A DNA stretch of 64,000 bases from Shinella zoogloeoides (GTDB lineage Bacteria; Pseudomonadota; Alphaproteobacteria; Rhizobiales; Rhizobiaceae), in contig NZ_CP093528.1 of the NCBI RefSeq assembly GCF_022682305.1, positions 372,001 to 436,000 of the forward strand, read 5' to 3'. Numbering within the stretch: position 1 is the stretch's first letter; each line of letters starts with the position of its first letter. The position numbers were made by a program, and so were the translations under genes. Of this stretch, positions 18,887-27,968 are shown one piece after another. The notes beneath the pieces were generated by a model. That model was not told where the DNA came from. It saw nothing but the letters and a program-made list of their open reading frames with translations, and searched no databases.

Positions 18887-18911
18887 CGCAACTTCTATGC
18901 AGGAAACAAGA

Positions 18912-20564
18912 ATGACGACGTTGGATTCCACTCTTCTCACGCCGGACAAGGACTGGTGGCGCGGCGCGGTGATCTACCAGATCTATCCGCGCTCCTTCCA
19001 GGACACCAACGGCGACGGGATTGGCGACCTCAAGGGTATCACCGAACGGCTCGCCCATGTCGCCTCCCTCGGGGCGGATGCGATCTGGATATCGCCCTTC
19101 TTCACCTCGCCGATGAAGGATTTCGGCTACGACGTCTCGGACTATCAGGACGTTGACCCGATCTTCGGCGTGCTGGCCGATTTCGACGCGCTGATTGCCG
19201 AGGCCCATCGCCTCAACATCCGCGTGATGATCGACCTCGTGCTATCGCACACATCGGACAAGCACCCCTGGTTCGTCGAGAGCCGCTCGCGCCGCACCAA
19301 TCCCAAGGCCGACTGGTATGTCTGGGCGGATTCGAAGCCCGACGGCACGCCGCCGAACAACTGGCTGTCGATCTTCGGCGGTTCCGCCTGGCAGTGGGAT
19401 CCGACGCGCCTGCAATATTACATGCACAACTTCCTGACCTCGCAGCCCGACCTCAACCTGCACAATCCCGAGGTTCAGGACGCGCTGCTTTCGGTCGCCC
19501 GCTTCTGGCTGGAACGCGGCGTCGACGGCTTCCGCCTCGACACGATCAACTTCTACTTCCACGACAAGGAGTTGCGCGACAACCCGTCGCTCGCCCCCGA
19601 GCGCCGCAATGCCCAGACCGCGCCTGCCGTGAATCCCTACAACTATCAGGAACATATCTACGACAAGAACCAGCCGGAGAACCTGGAGTTCCTGAAGCGC
19701 TTCCGCGCCGTCATGGAGGAGTTCCCGGCGATTGCCGCCGTCGGCGAGGTAGGCGACAGCCAGCGCGGCCTTGAAATTGCCGGCGAATACACGTCCGGCG
19801 GCGACAAGATGCACATGTGCTACGCCTTCGAGTTCCTGGCGCCCGATCCGCTGACGCCGGCCTTCGTTGCCGAGACGCAGCACGCGCTGGAAAAGGCCGC
19901 GCCCGAAGGATGGGTCTGCTGGGCCTTCTCCAACCATGACGTCATGCGCCATGTCAGCCGCTGGGGCACTGCCGTCACCGACCACGATGCGCATGCCAAG
20001 CTGCTGGCTAGCCTCCTCATGTCACTGCGCGGCTCCGTCTGCATCTATCAGGGCGAGGAGCTGGCCTTGCCGGAAGCCGAGCTCGCCTACGAGGATCTTC
20101 AGGATCCCTACGGCATCCAGTTCTGGCCGGATTTCAAAGGGCGCGACGGTTGCCGCACGCCGATGGTCTGGGACGGTCGCCAGCAATCCGGCGGCTTCAG
20201 CCTCGGCAAGCCCTGGCTGCCGGTGCCGGCCGCCCATCTGGAACGGGCCGTCAACGTGCAGGAGGGTGACGAGGCATCGGTTCTGGCGCACTATCGCCGC
20301 TTCCTCGCCTTCCGCAAGGAGCATGTGGCCCTGGTGAAGGGCGAGATCGAATTTCATGTCGCCGAGGGCGCGGTGCTGTCCTTCGTGCGCACGCATGGTA
20401 ACGAGAAGGTCTTCTGCGCCTTCAACATGAGTCCCGTCGCGCGCCTTGCCGACCTGCCGGCCGGCACGTTGGAAGCGCTGGAAGGGCATGGCTTCGACAG
20501 CGTGATGCATGAGGAAAATATCGAACTTCCGGCCTGGAGCGGGTTCTTCGCCCGCTTCGTATAA
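18912..20564 (+). CDS. aglA: AglA, GH13 alpha-glucosidase
   Basis: A 550-residue cytoplasmic glycoside hydrolase of family 13 (oligo-1,6-glucosidase/alpha-glucosidase group). Conserved regions: WWRGAVIYQIYPRSFQDTNGDGIGD at the N-terminus, DLVLSHTS (region I), GFRLDTINF (region II, nucleophile Asp), AAVGEVGD (region III, acid Glu) and FSNHDVMRH (region IV). It splits imported sucrose, maltose or isomaltose to glucose and partner. No signal peptide fits hydrolysis after uptake. I chose ATG 18912 after the AGGAAA site rather than the in-frame ATG 18897. Confidence 0.93.
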   Translation: MTTLDSTLLTPDKDWWRGAVIYQIYPRSFQDTNGDGIGDLKGITERLAHVASLGADAIWISPFFTSPMKDFGYDVSDYQDVDPIFGVLADFDALIAEAHRLNIRVMIDLVLSHTSDKHPWFVESRSRRTNPKADWYVWADSKPDGTPPNNWLSIFGGSAWQWDPTRLQYYMHNFLTSQPDLNLHNPEVQDALLSVARFWLERGVDGFRLDTINFYFHDKELRDNPSLAPERRNAQTAPAVNPYNYQEHIYDKNQPENLEFLKRFRAVMEEFPAIAAVGEVGDSQRGLEIAGEYTSGGDKMHMCYAFEFLAPDPLTPAFVAETQHALEKAAPEGWVCWAFSNHDVMRHVSRWGTAVTDHDAHAKLLASLLMSLRGSVCIYQGEELALPEAELAYEDLQDPYGIQFWPDFKGRDGCRTPMVWDGRQQSGGFSLGKPWLPVPAAHLERAVNVQEGDEASVLAHYRRFLAFRKEHVALVKGEIEFHVAEGAVLSFVRTHGNEKVFCAFNMSPVARLADLPAGTLEALEGHGFDSVMHEENIELPAWSGFFARFV

Positions 20565-20586
20565 CGGACTTAAGGGGAGTATGGAA

Positions 20587-21678
20587 ATGACAGGGCTGGT
20601 TCTCAAGGATATCCGCAAGTCCTACGGTTCGGTGGACGTGATCCACGGCATCGATCTCGATATCAAGCAGGGCGAGTTCATCGTCTTCGTCGGCCCGTCC
20701 GGCTGCGGGAAGTCGACGCTGCTGCGCATGATCGCGGGCCTGGAGGAGATCACCGGCGGCGACATGACGATCGACGGCGAGCGCGTCAACGACGTGCCGC
20801 CCTCCAAGCGCGGCATCGCCATGGTCTTCCAGTCCTACGCGCTCTACCCGCACATGACCGTCTACGACAACATGGCGTTCGGCATGCGGATCGCGGGGGA
20901 AAGCAAGGAGGAGATCGACCGCCGCGTGCGTTCGGCCGCCGATATCCTTCAGCTCACAAAGTATCTCGACCGCCTGCCCAAGGCGCTGTCTGGCGGCCAG
21001 CGCCAGCGCGTCGCCATCGGCCGTGCCATCTGCCGCAATCCGAAAGTCTTCCTCTTCGACGAGCCGCTGTCGAACCTCGACGCCGCCCTGCGCGTCGCCA
21101 CCCGCATCGAGATCGCCAAGCTTAACGAGCAGATGGCCGACACGACGATGATCTACGTGACGCATGACCAGGTGGAGGCGATGACGCTCGCCGACCGTAT
21201 CGTCGTGCTCTCGGCCGGCCATATCGAGCAGGTCGGCCCGCCGCTGGAACTCTACGAGCGCCCGGCGAACCTCTTCGTCGCCCGCTTCATCGGCTCGCCG
21301 GCCATGAACATCATCCCGGCGAAGATCACCGCGGCCGGCGAGACGACCGCACTGGAGCTGACCGGTGGGCGCACCTGCGGCGTCGGCATCGCGACGGCGG
21401 CGTCGGAGATCGGCAAGACGGCAAGCTTCGGCGTGCGGCCGGAGGACCTGGAGATCACGACCGGCGACGATTTCCTCTTCGAAGGCACCGTCTCCATCGT
21501 CGAGGCGCTGGGCGAGGTGACGCTGCTCTATATCGACGGCCTCGTTCAGGGCGAGCCGATCATCGCCAAGATTCCCGGCATCCTCAATGTCAAGCGCGGC
21601 GAGAAGGTGCGCTTCACGGCGGACAGGACCAAGCTGCATCTCTTCGACGCTGCCGGCAAGAGCTATCGGGCCGTCTGA
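20587..21678 (+). CDS. aglK: AglK, alpha-glucoside ABC transporter ATPase
   Basis: A 363-residue ATPase of the MalK/UgpC type. Walker A GPSGCGKST (residues ~37-45), Q-loop VFQSYALYP, signature LSGGQRQRVAIGRAI, Walker B FLFDEPLSNLD, H-loop VTHDQ, and a C-terminal TOBE region from ~240. It drives the AglEFG importer. I chose the second ATG (20587): the AAGGGGAG ribosome site (20572-20579) is too close to the first at 20581. It is the last agl gene; a small hairpin (stem GCGGCAGG/CCTGCCGC, 21691-21713) lies just after it without a T-run. Confidence 0.93.
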   Translation: MTGLVLKDIRKSYGSVDVIHGIDLDIKQGEFIVFVGPSGCGKSTLLRMIAGLEEITGGDMTIDGERVNDVPPSKRGIAMVFQSYALYPHMTVYDNMAFGMRIAGESKEEIDRRVRSAADILQLTKYLDRLPKALSGGQRQRVAIGRAICRNPKVFLFDEPLSNLDAALRVATRIEIAKLNEQMADTTMIYVTHDQVEAMTLADRIVVLSAGHIEQVGPPLELYERPANLFVARFIGSPAMNIIPAKITAAGETTALELTGGRTCGVGIATAASEIGKTASFGVRPEDLEITTGDDFLFEGTVSIVEALGEVTLLYIDGLVQGEPIIAKIPGILNVKRGEKVRFTADRTKLHLFDAAGKSYRAV

Positions 21679-21840
21679 TTTGTCCCCTGGGCGGCAGGAT
21701 TTTGCCCTGCCGCTCAACCCGATGTTAAGCGTTCATGCCTAGTCTTTTTCCCGGAATTGATCATGCCGGGGGGCATCGGGCATATGCGTTTTCAGGATCA
21801 GGCGTCGCGGGGCAGTTACCTGAACAAGGAAGAGTCCTTC

Positions 21841-22197
21841 ATGTACGATCGGGAGAAGAGTTTCCCGATGGAGGACACCTGCAACGAGGCCCGCATCGAG
21901 TTCACCGAGACCGGCGGCATCGTCAACCTCGTCTCGCGGCGCGGGGTGATCATCAAGCTGTCGCGCAGCGGCGCGGTCCTCACCATGACCTCGAAGTTCC
22001 AGCTTCCGCGCAACTTCTATCTCGATATCGTCAGCGCCCGCATCCCGATGATCGGCTGCCTGACACAGCGCGTCTATCCCAACGACGTGGTCGAGGCCCG
22101 CTTCCTGCGGCTTCTGTCCGACAAGGACCTCCAGCGCATCTTCGTCTACTCGACGCACCGGAATCATCAGGGCCGGACGCTGGATATCTATAGCTGA
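21841..22197 (+). CDS. Small PilZ-like protein of unknown role
   Basis: A 118-residue soluble protein. The centre reads VNLVSRRGVIIKLSRSGAVL, which resembles the PilZ c-di-GMP motif pair (RxxxR, then D/NxSxxG): an Arg pair and SRSGA are present, but Lys stands where Asp or Asn is expected. The rest shows alternating beta-strand character (ending in SARIPMIGC and VVEARFLRLL), fitting a PilZ-type barrel. I chose ATG 21841 because AAGGAAGAG (21826-21834) lies six bases before it; an in-frame ATG at 21784 is possible. Binding of c-di-GMP cannot be assumed. Confidence 0.6.
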   Translation: MYDREKSFPMEDTCNEARIEFTETGGIVNLVSRRGVIIKLSRSGAVLTMTSKFQLPRNFYLDIVSARIPMIGCLTQRVYPNDVVEARFLRLLSDKDLQRIFVYSTHRNHQGRTLDIYS

Positions 22198-22210
22198 TAG
22201 TTAGGGGGGA

Positions 22211-22358
22211 GCCCCTCATCCCGCTGCCGCGACCTTCTCCCCGCAGGCGGGGAGAAGGAAATCGTGGCGATGCTTTCCCTGCGATTGAAGGAAAACCGTG
22301 CGGCAATGTCCCTTCGCCCCGCTTGCGGGGAGAAGGTCGCGGCAGCGGGATGAGGGGC
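22211..22358. repeat. RIME-like palindromic element with 34-bp perfect inverted repeats
   Basis: A 148-base element whose ends, 22211-22244 and 22325-22358, are exact reverse complements over 34 bases (beginning GCCCCTCATCCCGCTGCCGC). Each arm also folds on its own: CCTTCTCCCCGC/GCGGGGAGAAGG at 22233-22258, and a similar hairpin at 22312-22336. This matches the style of the Rhizobium-specific intergenic mosaic elements (RIME), short non-coding repeats spread between genes. It sits between convergent genes and may act as a terminator or mRNA-end stabiliser. Confidence 0.85.
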
Positions 22359-22369
22359 CATTCGCCCGC

Positions 22370-24190
22370 TTACGCGAACAGCACGCTCGCCCCGTGATCC
22401 GCCGGTCCTGCAATCGCGCGGAAGGGGGCGAAGAGTTCGCGGCCCATGCCGAATTCGTTGCCGGAAAGGTCAGCCGCCGCCTGCGGGCGGGCGGCGAATT
22501 CCGCGGCGTCGACCAGAACCTCGATTGTGCCGTGCGTGGCGTCGAGGCGGATCATGTCGCCGTTACGGATGCGGCCGATGGGGCCGTTGTCCACCGCCTC
22601 GGGCGTGACGTGGATCGCGGCCGGCACCTTGCCGGAAGCGCCGGACATGCGGCCGTCCGTAAGAAGGGCGACCTTCTGGCCGCGATCCTGCAGGATGCCG
22701 AGCACGGTGGTCAGCTTGTGCAGTTCCGGCATGCCGTTCGACTTGGGGCCCTGGAAGCGCACGACGGCGATGAAATCACCCGTCAGCTCCCCGTTCTTGA
22801 AGGCGACGTTGAGTTCCTGCTGGTCGTGGAAGACCTTTGCCGGCGCTTCGATGACGTGGCGCTCCGGCTTGACGGCGGATATCTTGATGACGGCGCTGCC
22901 GATATTGCCGGTCAGCATCTTGAGGCCGCCGGTCGGCTGGAAGGGGGTCTCGATACTGGCGAGAACCTTCGGGTCGTGGCTGACCTTCGGCGCGGGTTCG
23001 CGGTGCACCGTGCCGTTCTCGCCGAGGCGGGGATCGATGGCGTAGGCCTGAAGGCCCTGGCCGTAAACGGTGCGCACATCGTCATGCAGCATGCCGGTCT
23101 TCAGCAGTTCCTGGATGAGGAAGCCCATGCCGCCGGCCGCGTGGAAATGGTTCACGTCGGCAAGGCCGTTCGGATAGACGCGGGCAAGCAGCGGTACGAC
23201 GTCGGAAAGGTCGGAAATGTCCTTCCATGTCAGTACGATGCCGGCGGCGCGCGCCATGGCGAGAAGGTGCAGCGTGTGATTGGTCGAGCCGCCGGTGGCG
23301 TGGAGGCCCACGACGCCGTTGACGATGGAGCGCTCGTCGATCATCTCGCCGGCCGGCGTGAATTCGTTGCCCTGCGCGGTAATGGCGAGCGCCCGCCTGG
23401 CGGCTTCCCTGGTCAGCGCGTCACGCAGCGGCGTGCCGGGATTGATGAAGGAGGCGCCGGGCATGTGGAAGCCCATGATCTCCATCAGCATCTGGTTGGA
23501 GTTCGCGGTGCCGTAGAACGTGCAGGTGCCGGGGCCGTGATAGGACTTGGACTCGGCCTCCAGCAGCTCGGCGCGGCCGGCCTTGCCTTCGGCATAGAGC
23601 TGGCGCACGCGGGTCTTCTCGTCGTTCGGCAGGCCGGAGGTCATGGGACCCGCGGGGATGAAGACGGCGGGCAGGTGCCCGAAGGTCAGCGCGGCGATGG
23701 TGAGGCCCGGCACGATCTTGTCGCAGACGCCGAGATAGACGACCGAGTCGAACATGTTGTGCGACAGGCCGACGCCGGCCGCCATGGCGATCAGGTCACG
23801 CGAGAAGAGCGAGAGTTCCATACCCGGCTGGCCCTGGGTGACGCCGTCGCACATGGCGGGCACGCCGCCGGCCACCTGCGCCACGCCGCCCGCTTCCCGT
23901 GCCGCCTCGCGAATGAGGGCGGGATAGGTCTCGAACGGCTGGTGGGCCGATAGCATGTCGTTATAGGAGGTGATGATGCCGAGGTTCGGGACGCGGTCGC
24001 CGGCGAGCGCGTCCTTCTCGGCGGGGGAACAGACGGCAAAGCCGTGCGCGAGGTTGCCGCAGGAGAGCACGGCGCGGTGCACGCCCTTGGAGGCGGCGGC
24101 GCGCACGCGTTCCAGATAGGGCTGGCGATGCGGCTTCGAACGTTCGACGATGCGGGCGGTGATGGCTTCGATGCGCTTGTCGGCGGACAT
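22370..24190 (-). CDS. edd: Edd, 6-phosphogluconate dehydratase
   Basis: A 606-residue iron-sulfur dehydratase of the IlvD/Edd family that converts 6-phosphogluconate to KDPG, the committed Entner-Doudoroff step. Signatures: [20 protein letters not shown], the cluster-binding [19 protein letters not shown] (ligand Cys) and GVCDKIVPG (second Cys), and [17 protein letters not shown] near the C-terminus. It is third in the zwf-pgl-edd order, 123 bases after pgl. KDPG aldolase (eda) is not in the window. The ATG at 24190 has a modest AGGA site. Confidence 0.95.
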   Translation of the reverse strand: MSADKRIEAITARIVERSKPHRQPYLERVRAAASKGVHRAVLSCGNLAHGFAVCSPAEKDALAGDRVPNLGIITSYNDMLSAHQPFETYPALIREAAREAGGVAQVAGGVPAMCDGVTQGQPGMELSLFSRDLIAMAAGVGLSHNMFDSVVYLGVCDKIVPGLTIAALTFGHLPAVFIPAGPMTSGLPNDEKTRVRQLYAEGKAGRAELLEAESKSYHGPGTCTFYGTANSNQMLMEIMGFHMPGASFINPGTPLRDALTREAARRALAITAQGNEFTPAGEMIDERSIVNGVVGLHATGGSTNHTLHLLAMARAAGIVLTWKDISDLSDVVPLLARVYPNGLADVNHFHAAGGMGFLIQELLKTGMLHDDVRTVYGQGLQAYAIDPRLGENGTVHREPAPKVSHDPKVLASIETPFQPTGGLKMLTGNIGSAVIKISAVKPERHVIEAPAKVFHDQQELNVAFKNGELTGDFIAVVRFQGPKSNGMPELHKLTTVLGILQDRGQKVALLTDGRMSGASGKVPAAIHVTPEAVDNGPIGRIRNGDMIRLDATHGTIEVLVDAAEFAARPQAAADLSGNEFGMGRELFAPFRAIAGPADHGASVLFA

Positions 24191-24313
24191 GGGAGTTATC
24201 CTGACTTCCTCGATTGCGTGTTTGCACGGCAGGACGAGCGGGAAAGCTGCGCCATCCGCGGGTAGCGGCGTCCTGCGGCGCCAGTCGTATTCGGCTTCAG
24301 CCGGCCGGGCGCG

Positions 24314-25012
24314 CTAGGGTGCCCAGTAGATGTCGAGCGGCGTTGCCGCGCGCCGCAGAATGGCGCGGATCGGCATGTCCTCCTCCGGTCCGTCCGCCTC
24401 AGCGGCGGCCAGAACGTCCTTCTTGCCCTGCCCCTCGATATGCAGCACCAGAAGGCGGGCATCCTGAAGGCTGGCGAAGGTGAAGGTGAGGCGGGTTTCG
24501 CCCGCGCCCTCCGCTTCCATGGTGATCACGCCGCGCGGTGTTTCGGCCGAGATCGCTTCGGCGAGCCGGCTGCCGCGGGGGAAGAACGAGGCGGTGTGGC
24601 CGTCCGTTCCCATGCCGAGGATTGCGACGTCGAAGGGATGGCCGAGGCTTGCGGCGTCGGCGGAGGCGATCTTCGCCGCCTCTTCCGCGCTGCCCGCGTC
24701 CCGGTAGAGCGGCAGGAAGTGTGCGGCCTTCGCCTTGTCCTGCAGCAGGTTATCGGCGACGAGCAGGTGGTTCGAGCGGGGATTGTCCGCCGACACGAAG
24801 CGCTCGTCGACGAGCGTCACCGTAACCTTGGACCAGTCGATATCGCGGCCGGAGAGCGCCTTGAAGAAGGCCTTGGGCGTGGAGCCGCCCGAGACCGCGA
24901 TGGTCGCGCGGCCGCGCGCGGCGATGGCGTCCGTCAGCGTGGCGGCAACCTTGTCCGCCAGCCCTTCGGCCAATGCCGCGCCATCCTTGAATTCGTGCAT
25001 TTCAGCGCTCAT
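24314..25012 (-). CDS. pgl: Pgl, 6-phosphogluconolactonase (DevB type)
   Basis: A 232-residue enzyme of the glucosamine/galactosamine-6-phosphate isomerase superfamily that hydrolyses 6-phosphogluconolactone. Visible motifs: IAVSGGSTPKAFFKAL (residues ~38-53), VTLVDERFVSADNPRSNHLL (~64-83) and AILGMGTDGHTASFFP (~128-143). It begins nine bases after zwf stops, so the lactone made by Zwf is taken on by its neighbour. Confidence 0.94.
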   Translation of the reverse strand: MSAEMHEFKDGAALAEGLADKVAATLTDAIAARGRATIAVSGGSTPKAFFKALSGRDIDWSKVTVTLVDERFVSADNPRSNHLLVADNLLQDKAKAAHFLPLYRDAGSAEEAAKIASADAASLGHPFDVAILGMGTDGHTASFFPRGSRLAEAISAETPRGVITMEAEGAGETRLTFTFASLQDARLLVLHIEGQGKKDVLAAAEADGPEEDMPIRAILRRAATPLDIYWAP

Positions 25013-25021
25013 CGGCCTTCC

Positions 25022-26494
25022 TTACGTTTCGTGCCAGGTGCGGCCGTCGCGCTCGATGAGGGCGATGGCCTGGCTCGGGCCCCAGGTGCCGGCGGTGTAG
25101 CCCTGCGCCTGCTGGCCTGTCGCTTCCCAGGCTTTCAGGATCGGGTCGACCCAGCGCCATGCGGCTTCCACTTCGTCGCGGCGCATGAAGAGCGTCTGGT
25201 TGTTGCGGATGACGTCGAGCAAAAGGCGCTCGTAGGCATCGGCATTACGCGCGTCGAAGGCCTCGGCAAAGCTCATGTCGAGCGAGACGTTGCGCAGGCG
25301 CATACCGCCTGGACCGGGGTCCTTGATCATCAGCGACTGCTTGACGCCCTCGTCCGGCTGCAGGCGGATGATGAGCTGGTTGGCTTCGATGCGGCCCGCC
25401 GAGGGATCGAAGATCGAATGCGGGATCGGCTTGAAGGTGATGACGATCTCCGACATGCGCGCGGCAAGGCGCTTGCCCGTGCGGATGTAGAAGGGCACGC
25501 CCGCCCAGCGCCAGTTGCCGATCTCGGCCTTGACGGCGACGAAGGTCTCCGTGTTGGAAACGCCGCCTTCCAGCTCTTCCAGGTAACCCTTGACCGGGCC
25601 GCCCGCAGAGGCGCCGGCGCGATACTGGCCGCGCACGGTGAGGCGCTCGACATTGTACTGGTCGATGGGCTTCAGGGCGCGCAGCACCTTCAGCTTCTCG
25701 TCGCGCACGGCCTCGGCGTCCATGGAGGAGGGCACTTCCATCGCCACGAGGCAGAGCAGCTGGAGGATATGGTTCTGCACCATGTCGCGCAGCGCGCCCG
25801 CCTTGTCGTAGTAGCCGGCGCGGCTTTCGAGGCCGACCGATTCGGCGACCGTGATCTGCACATGGTCGATATGGGCGGAGTTCCACAGCGGCTCGTAGAG
25901 CGCGTTGGCGAAGCGAAGCGCCATCAGGTTCTGCACCGTCTCCTTGCCGAGATAGTGGTCGATGCGGAAGATCTGCTCTTCGTGGAAGACCTTGCCGATC
26001 GTGTTGTTCAGCTCATTGGCGGAGGCAAGATCGCGGCCGATCGGCTTTTCGACGACGATGCGCGTCTGCTTGGTGATCATCTTGTGATCGCGGATCTTCT
26101 CCGAGATGTCGCCGAAGATGGCGGGGGCCACGGCGAGATAGAAGGCGCGCACGCGGTCCTTGCCCTCGTCCAGCAATTCCTTCAGCTTGTCCCAGCCCTG
26201 GTCGGACTTGGCGTCGACCGCCACATAGAACAGCCGGTCGCAGAAGGTCTTGACCTGCGCGTCGTCGAATTCCTCTGCCTTCAGGTGTTCCTTCAGCGCA
26301 TCGACCGCGAACTTGCGGTATTCCTCGTCCGTGAAGGCGGTGCGCGACGCGCCGATGATGCGCGTCGGGTCCGAAAGCTGGCCGGCGAGCTGCCGGTGGT
26401 AGAGGGCCGGAAGGAGCTTGCGTTCCGCAAGGTCGCCGGTTCCGCCGAAGACGACATAGTCGAAAGGCTCAACGGGAATGATCTGGCTGCTCAT
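25022..26494 (-). CDS. zwf: Zwf, glucose-6-phosphate 1-dehydrogenase
   Basis: A 490-residue NADP-linked dehydrogenase. The N-terminal Rossmann region has FGGTGDLAERKLLPALY. The substrate-binding signature is RIDHYLGKETVQNLMALRFAN, with its catalytic His, near residues 176-196, and RIVVEKPIGRDLAS comes before it. It is first in the zwf-pgl-edd operon. The 96 bases upstream (26495-26590) are strongly A+T-rich on the transcribed side, with a TATAAC that could be the -10 box, but I could not fix a matching -35. Confidence 0.96.
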   Translation of the reverse strand: MSSQIIPVEPFDYVVFGGTGDLAERKLLPALYHRQLAGQLSDPTRIIGASRTAFTDEEYRKFAVDALKEHLKAEEFDDAQVKTFCDRLFYVAVDAKSDQGWDKLKELLDEGKDRVRAFYLAVAPAIFGDISEKIRDHKMITKQTRIVVEKPIGRDLASANELNNTIGKVFHEEQIFRIDHYLGKETVQNLMALRFANALYEPLWNSAHIDHVQITVAESVGLESRAGYYDKAGALRDMVQNHILQLLCLVAMEVPSSMDAEAVRDEKLKVLRALKPIDQYNVERLTVRGQYRAGASAGGPVKGYLEELEGGVSNTETFVAVKAEIGNWRWAGVPFYIRTGKRLAARMSEIVITFKPIPHSIFDPSAGRIEANQLIIRLQPDEGVKQSLMIKDPGPGGMRLRNVSLDMSFAEAFDARNADAYERLLLDVIRNNQTLFMRRDEVEAAWRWVDPILKAWEATGQQAQGYTAGTWGPSQAIALIERDGRTWHET

Positions 26495-26590
26495 CGGATA
26501 TCTCGATCTCGTTCTGTTGCCGGGTGTTATAATCTAATCGATTTAAAAACACCAGCATGCAACGCAACAAAATCGGTTTTTCCGTGTCGG

Positions 26591-27874
26591 TCAGAGCCGG
26601 TCGCGCATCGCATACCATGTCATGGCGAGGAAGAGGAGCGGCGAGCGCAAGCGCGCACCACCCGGGAAGGCCGGGATTTTCAGGGCCTTCAACAGGTCGA
26701 GCTGACTGCTGCCGCCGGTCACCTCGTCCGCGTAGAGCTTGCCGCAATAATTCGACAGCATGACGCCGTGGCCGGAATAGCCGCCGATCGTTGTGATGCC
26801 GGGCAGGACCTCGCGCACATAGGGCTTGCGCGGCATGGTGATGCCGACGGAGCCGCCCCAGGCGTGGGTAAGCTCGATGCCCTTCAGTTCCGGATAGACT
26901 TCCTCGATCTGCCGGCGGATGGGCGGTGTCATGTCGTCGAGATTTTCGGAATAGGCCTCGCGCCCGCCGAAGAGCAGCCGGCCGTCGCGGGTCTTGCGGA
27001 AATAGCGCACGACGAACCGCGTGTCGGCGATGGCTTCGCCGCCGGGAATGACCGAGGGGAACTTGTCGAGCGGTACGGTCGCGCCGATGAAGGAGCGGAT
27101 CGGCATGACATGAGCCGCCGTCTTCGGTTCCAGGTCGCCGATATAGGCGTTGCAGGCGATCAGCGCCTTGTCGGCGCGGATGGTGCCCCTGGCGGTGGTG
27201 ATCACCGCCTTGCCGCCGGCCCGCTCGATCTTCAGGGCGGGGGTCTTCTCATGCAGGCTGGCGCCCGCTTCTTTCGCGGCGCGGGCGACGCCGACCAGCA
27301 GTTTCATCGGGTGGATATGGCCGGTGCCGGTGTCGCGCAGGCCGAAGAAGAAGCGCTTGGAGCCGACGCGCTCCTCTGTCTCGGCGCGGTCCATGTAGGT
27401 CATGTGCGGGTAGTTATAGCGCGTCGCGGCGATTTCGACGTGATCGCGAAAATCCTTCTCGAAGCTCGCCTTGTGGCTGACATTGAGCTGGCCGGGCACA
27501 TAATCGATATCGAGGTTCTGAGAGCTGGCGAAGTCGTGGATGTGGCGCTTGGCGTCCTCGGCCATGTCGAAGAGGGCCTTGGCGCGCTCGAAGCCGAACT
27601 CGGCTTCCATCTCCTCCGCCTCGGCGCGCTGGCCGGTGCCAAGCTGGCCGCCGTTGCGGCCCGATGCGCCGTCGCCGAAGCGATGCGCCTCGATGAGCGT
27701 GACGCGCACGCCTTTCCTCGCAAGATTGTAGGCGGCCTGCAGGCCGGTGAAGCCGCCGCCGACGATGGCGACGTCGGTCTCGACGGAGCCGTCGAGGGCC
27801 GCATATTCGGGGCGCTCGCCGACGCTTGCCTCATACCAGGAGACGCCGGGGGAAATCGGGCTTTGCCAGGGCAT
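26591..27874 (-). CDS. FAD-dependent amine oxidase, gamma-glutamylputrescine oxidase-like
   Basis: A 427-residue DAO-family flavoprotein. Residues ~35-65 hold the FAD-binding fold: DVAIVGGGFTGLQAAYNLARKG, followed by EAHRFGDGASGRNGGQLG. The late segment TTIGGYSGHGVMLSNYCGKL is the second FAD contact region. Together with the glutamine-synthetase-like gene 94 bases upstream, it fits PuuB, which oxidises gamma-glutamylputrescine. Amine or amino-acid oxidases of similar build cannot be excluded. A GTG at 27883 in the same frame is an alternative start; neither has a strong ribosome site. Confidence 0.8.
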   Translation of the reverse strand: MPWQSPISPGVSWYEASVGERPEYAALDGSVETDVAIVGGGFTGLQAAYNLARKGVRVTLIEAHRFGDGASGRNGGQLGTGQRAEAEEMEAEFGFERAKALFDMAEDAKRHIHDFASSQNLDIDYVPGQLNVSHKASFEKDFRDHVEIAATRYNYPHMTYMDRAETEERVGSKRFFFGLRDTGTGHIHPMKLLVGVARAAKEAGASLHEKTPALKIERAGGKAVITTARGTIRADKALIACNAYIGDLEPKTAAHVMPIRSFIGATVPLDKFPSVIPGGEAIADTRFVVRYFRKTRDGRLLFGGREAYSENLDDMTPPIRRQIEEVYPELKGIELTHAWGGSVGITMPRKPYVREVLPGITTIGGYSGHGVMLSNYCGKLYADEVTGGSSQLDLLKALKIPAFPGGARLRSPLLFLAMTWYAMRDRL

Positions 27875-27968
27875 TGCACACACTCATGTTCAAGAGGGTG
27901 CAGCGGCGCGCCGGGGCGCCGCCGCTCTCAGGGTCTGGTCTCTTCAGGCGGCCCGGACCGCCGGCCGC

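Noticed and set aside
22298..23953. A 551-codon + frame opposite edd
   Set aside because: Shadow of edd, and its start lies inside the palindromic repeat.
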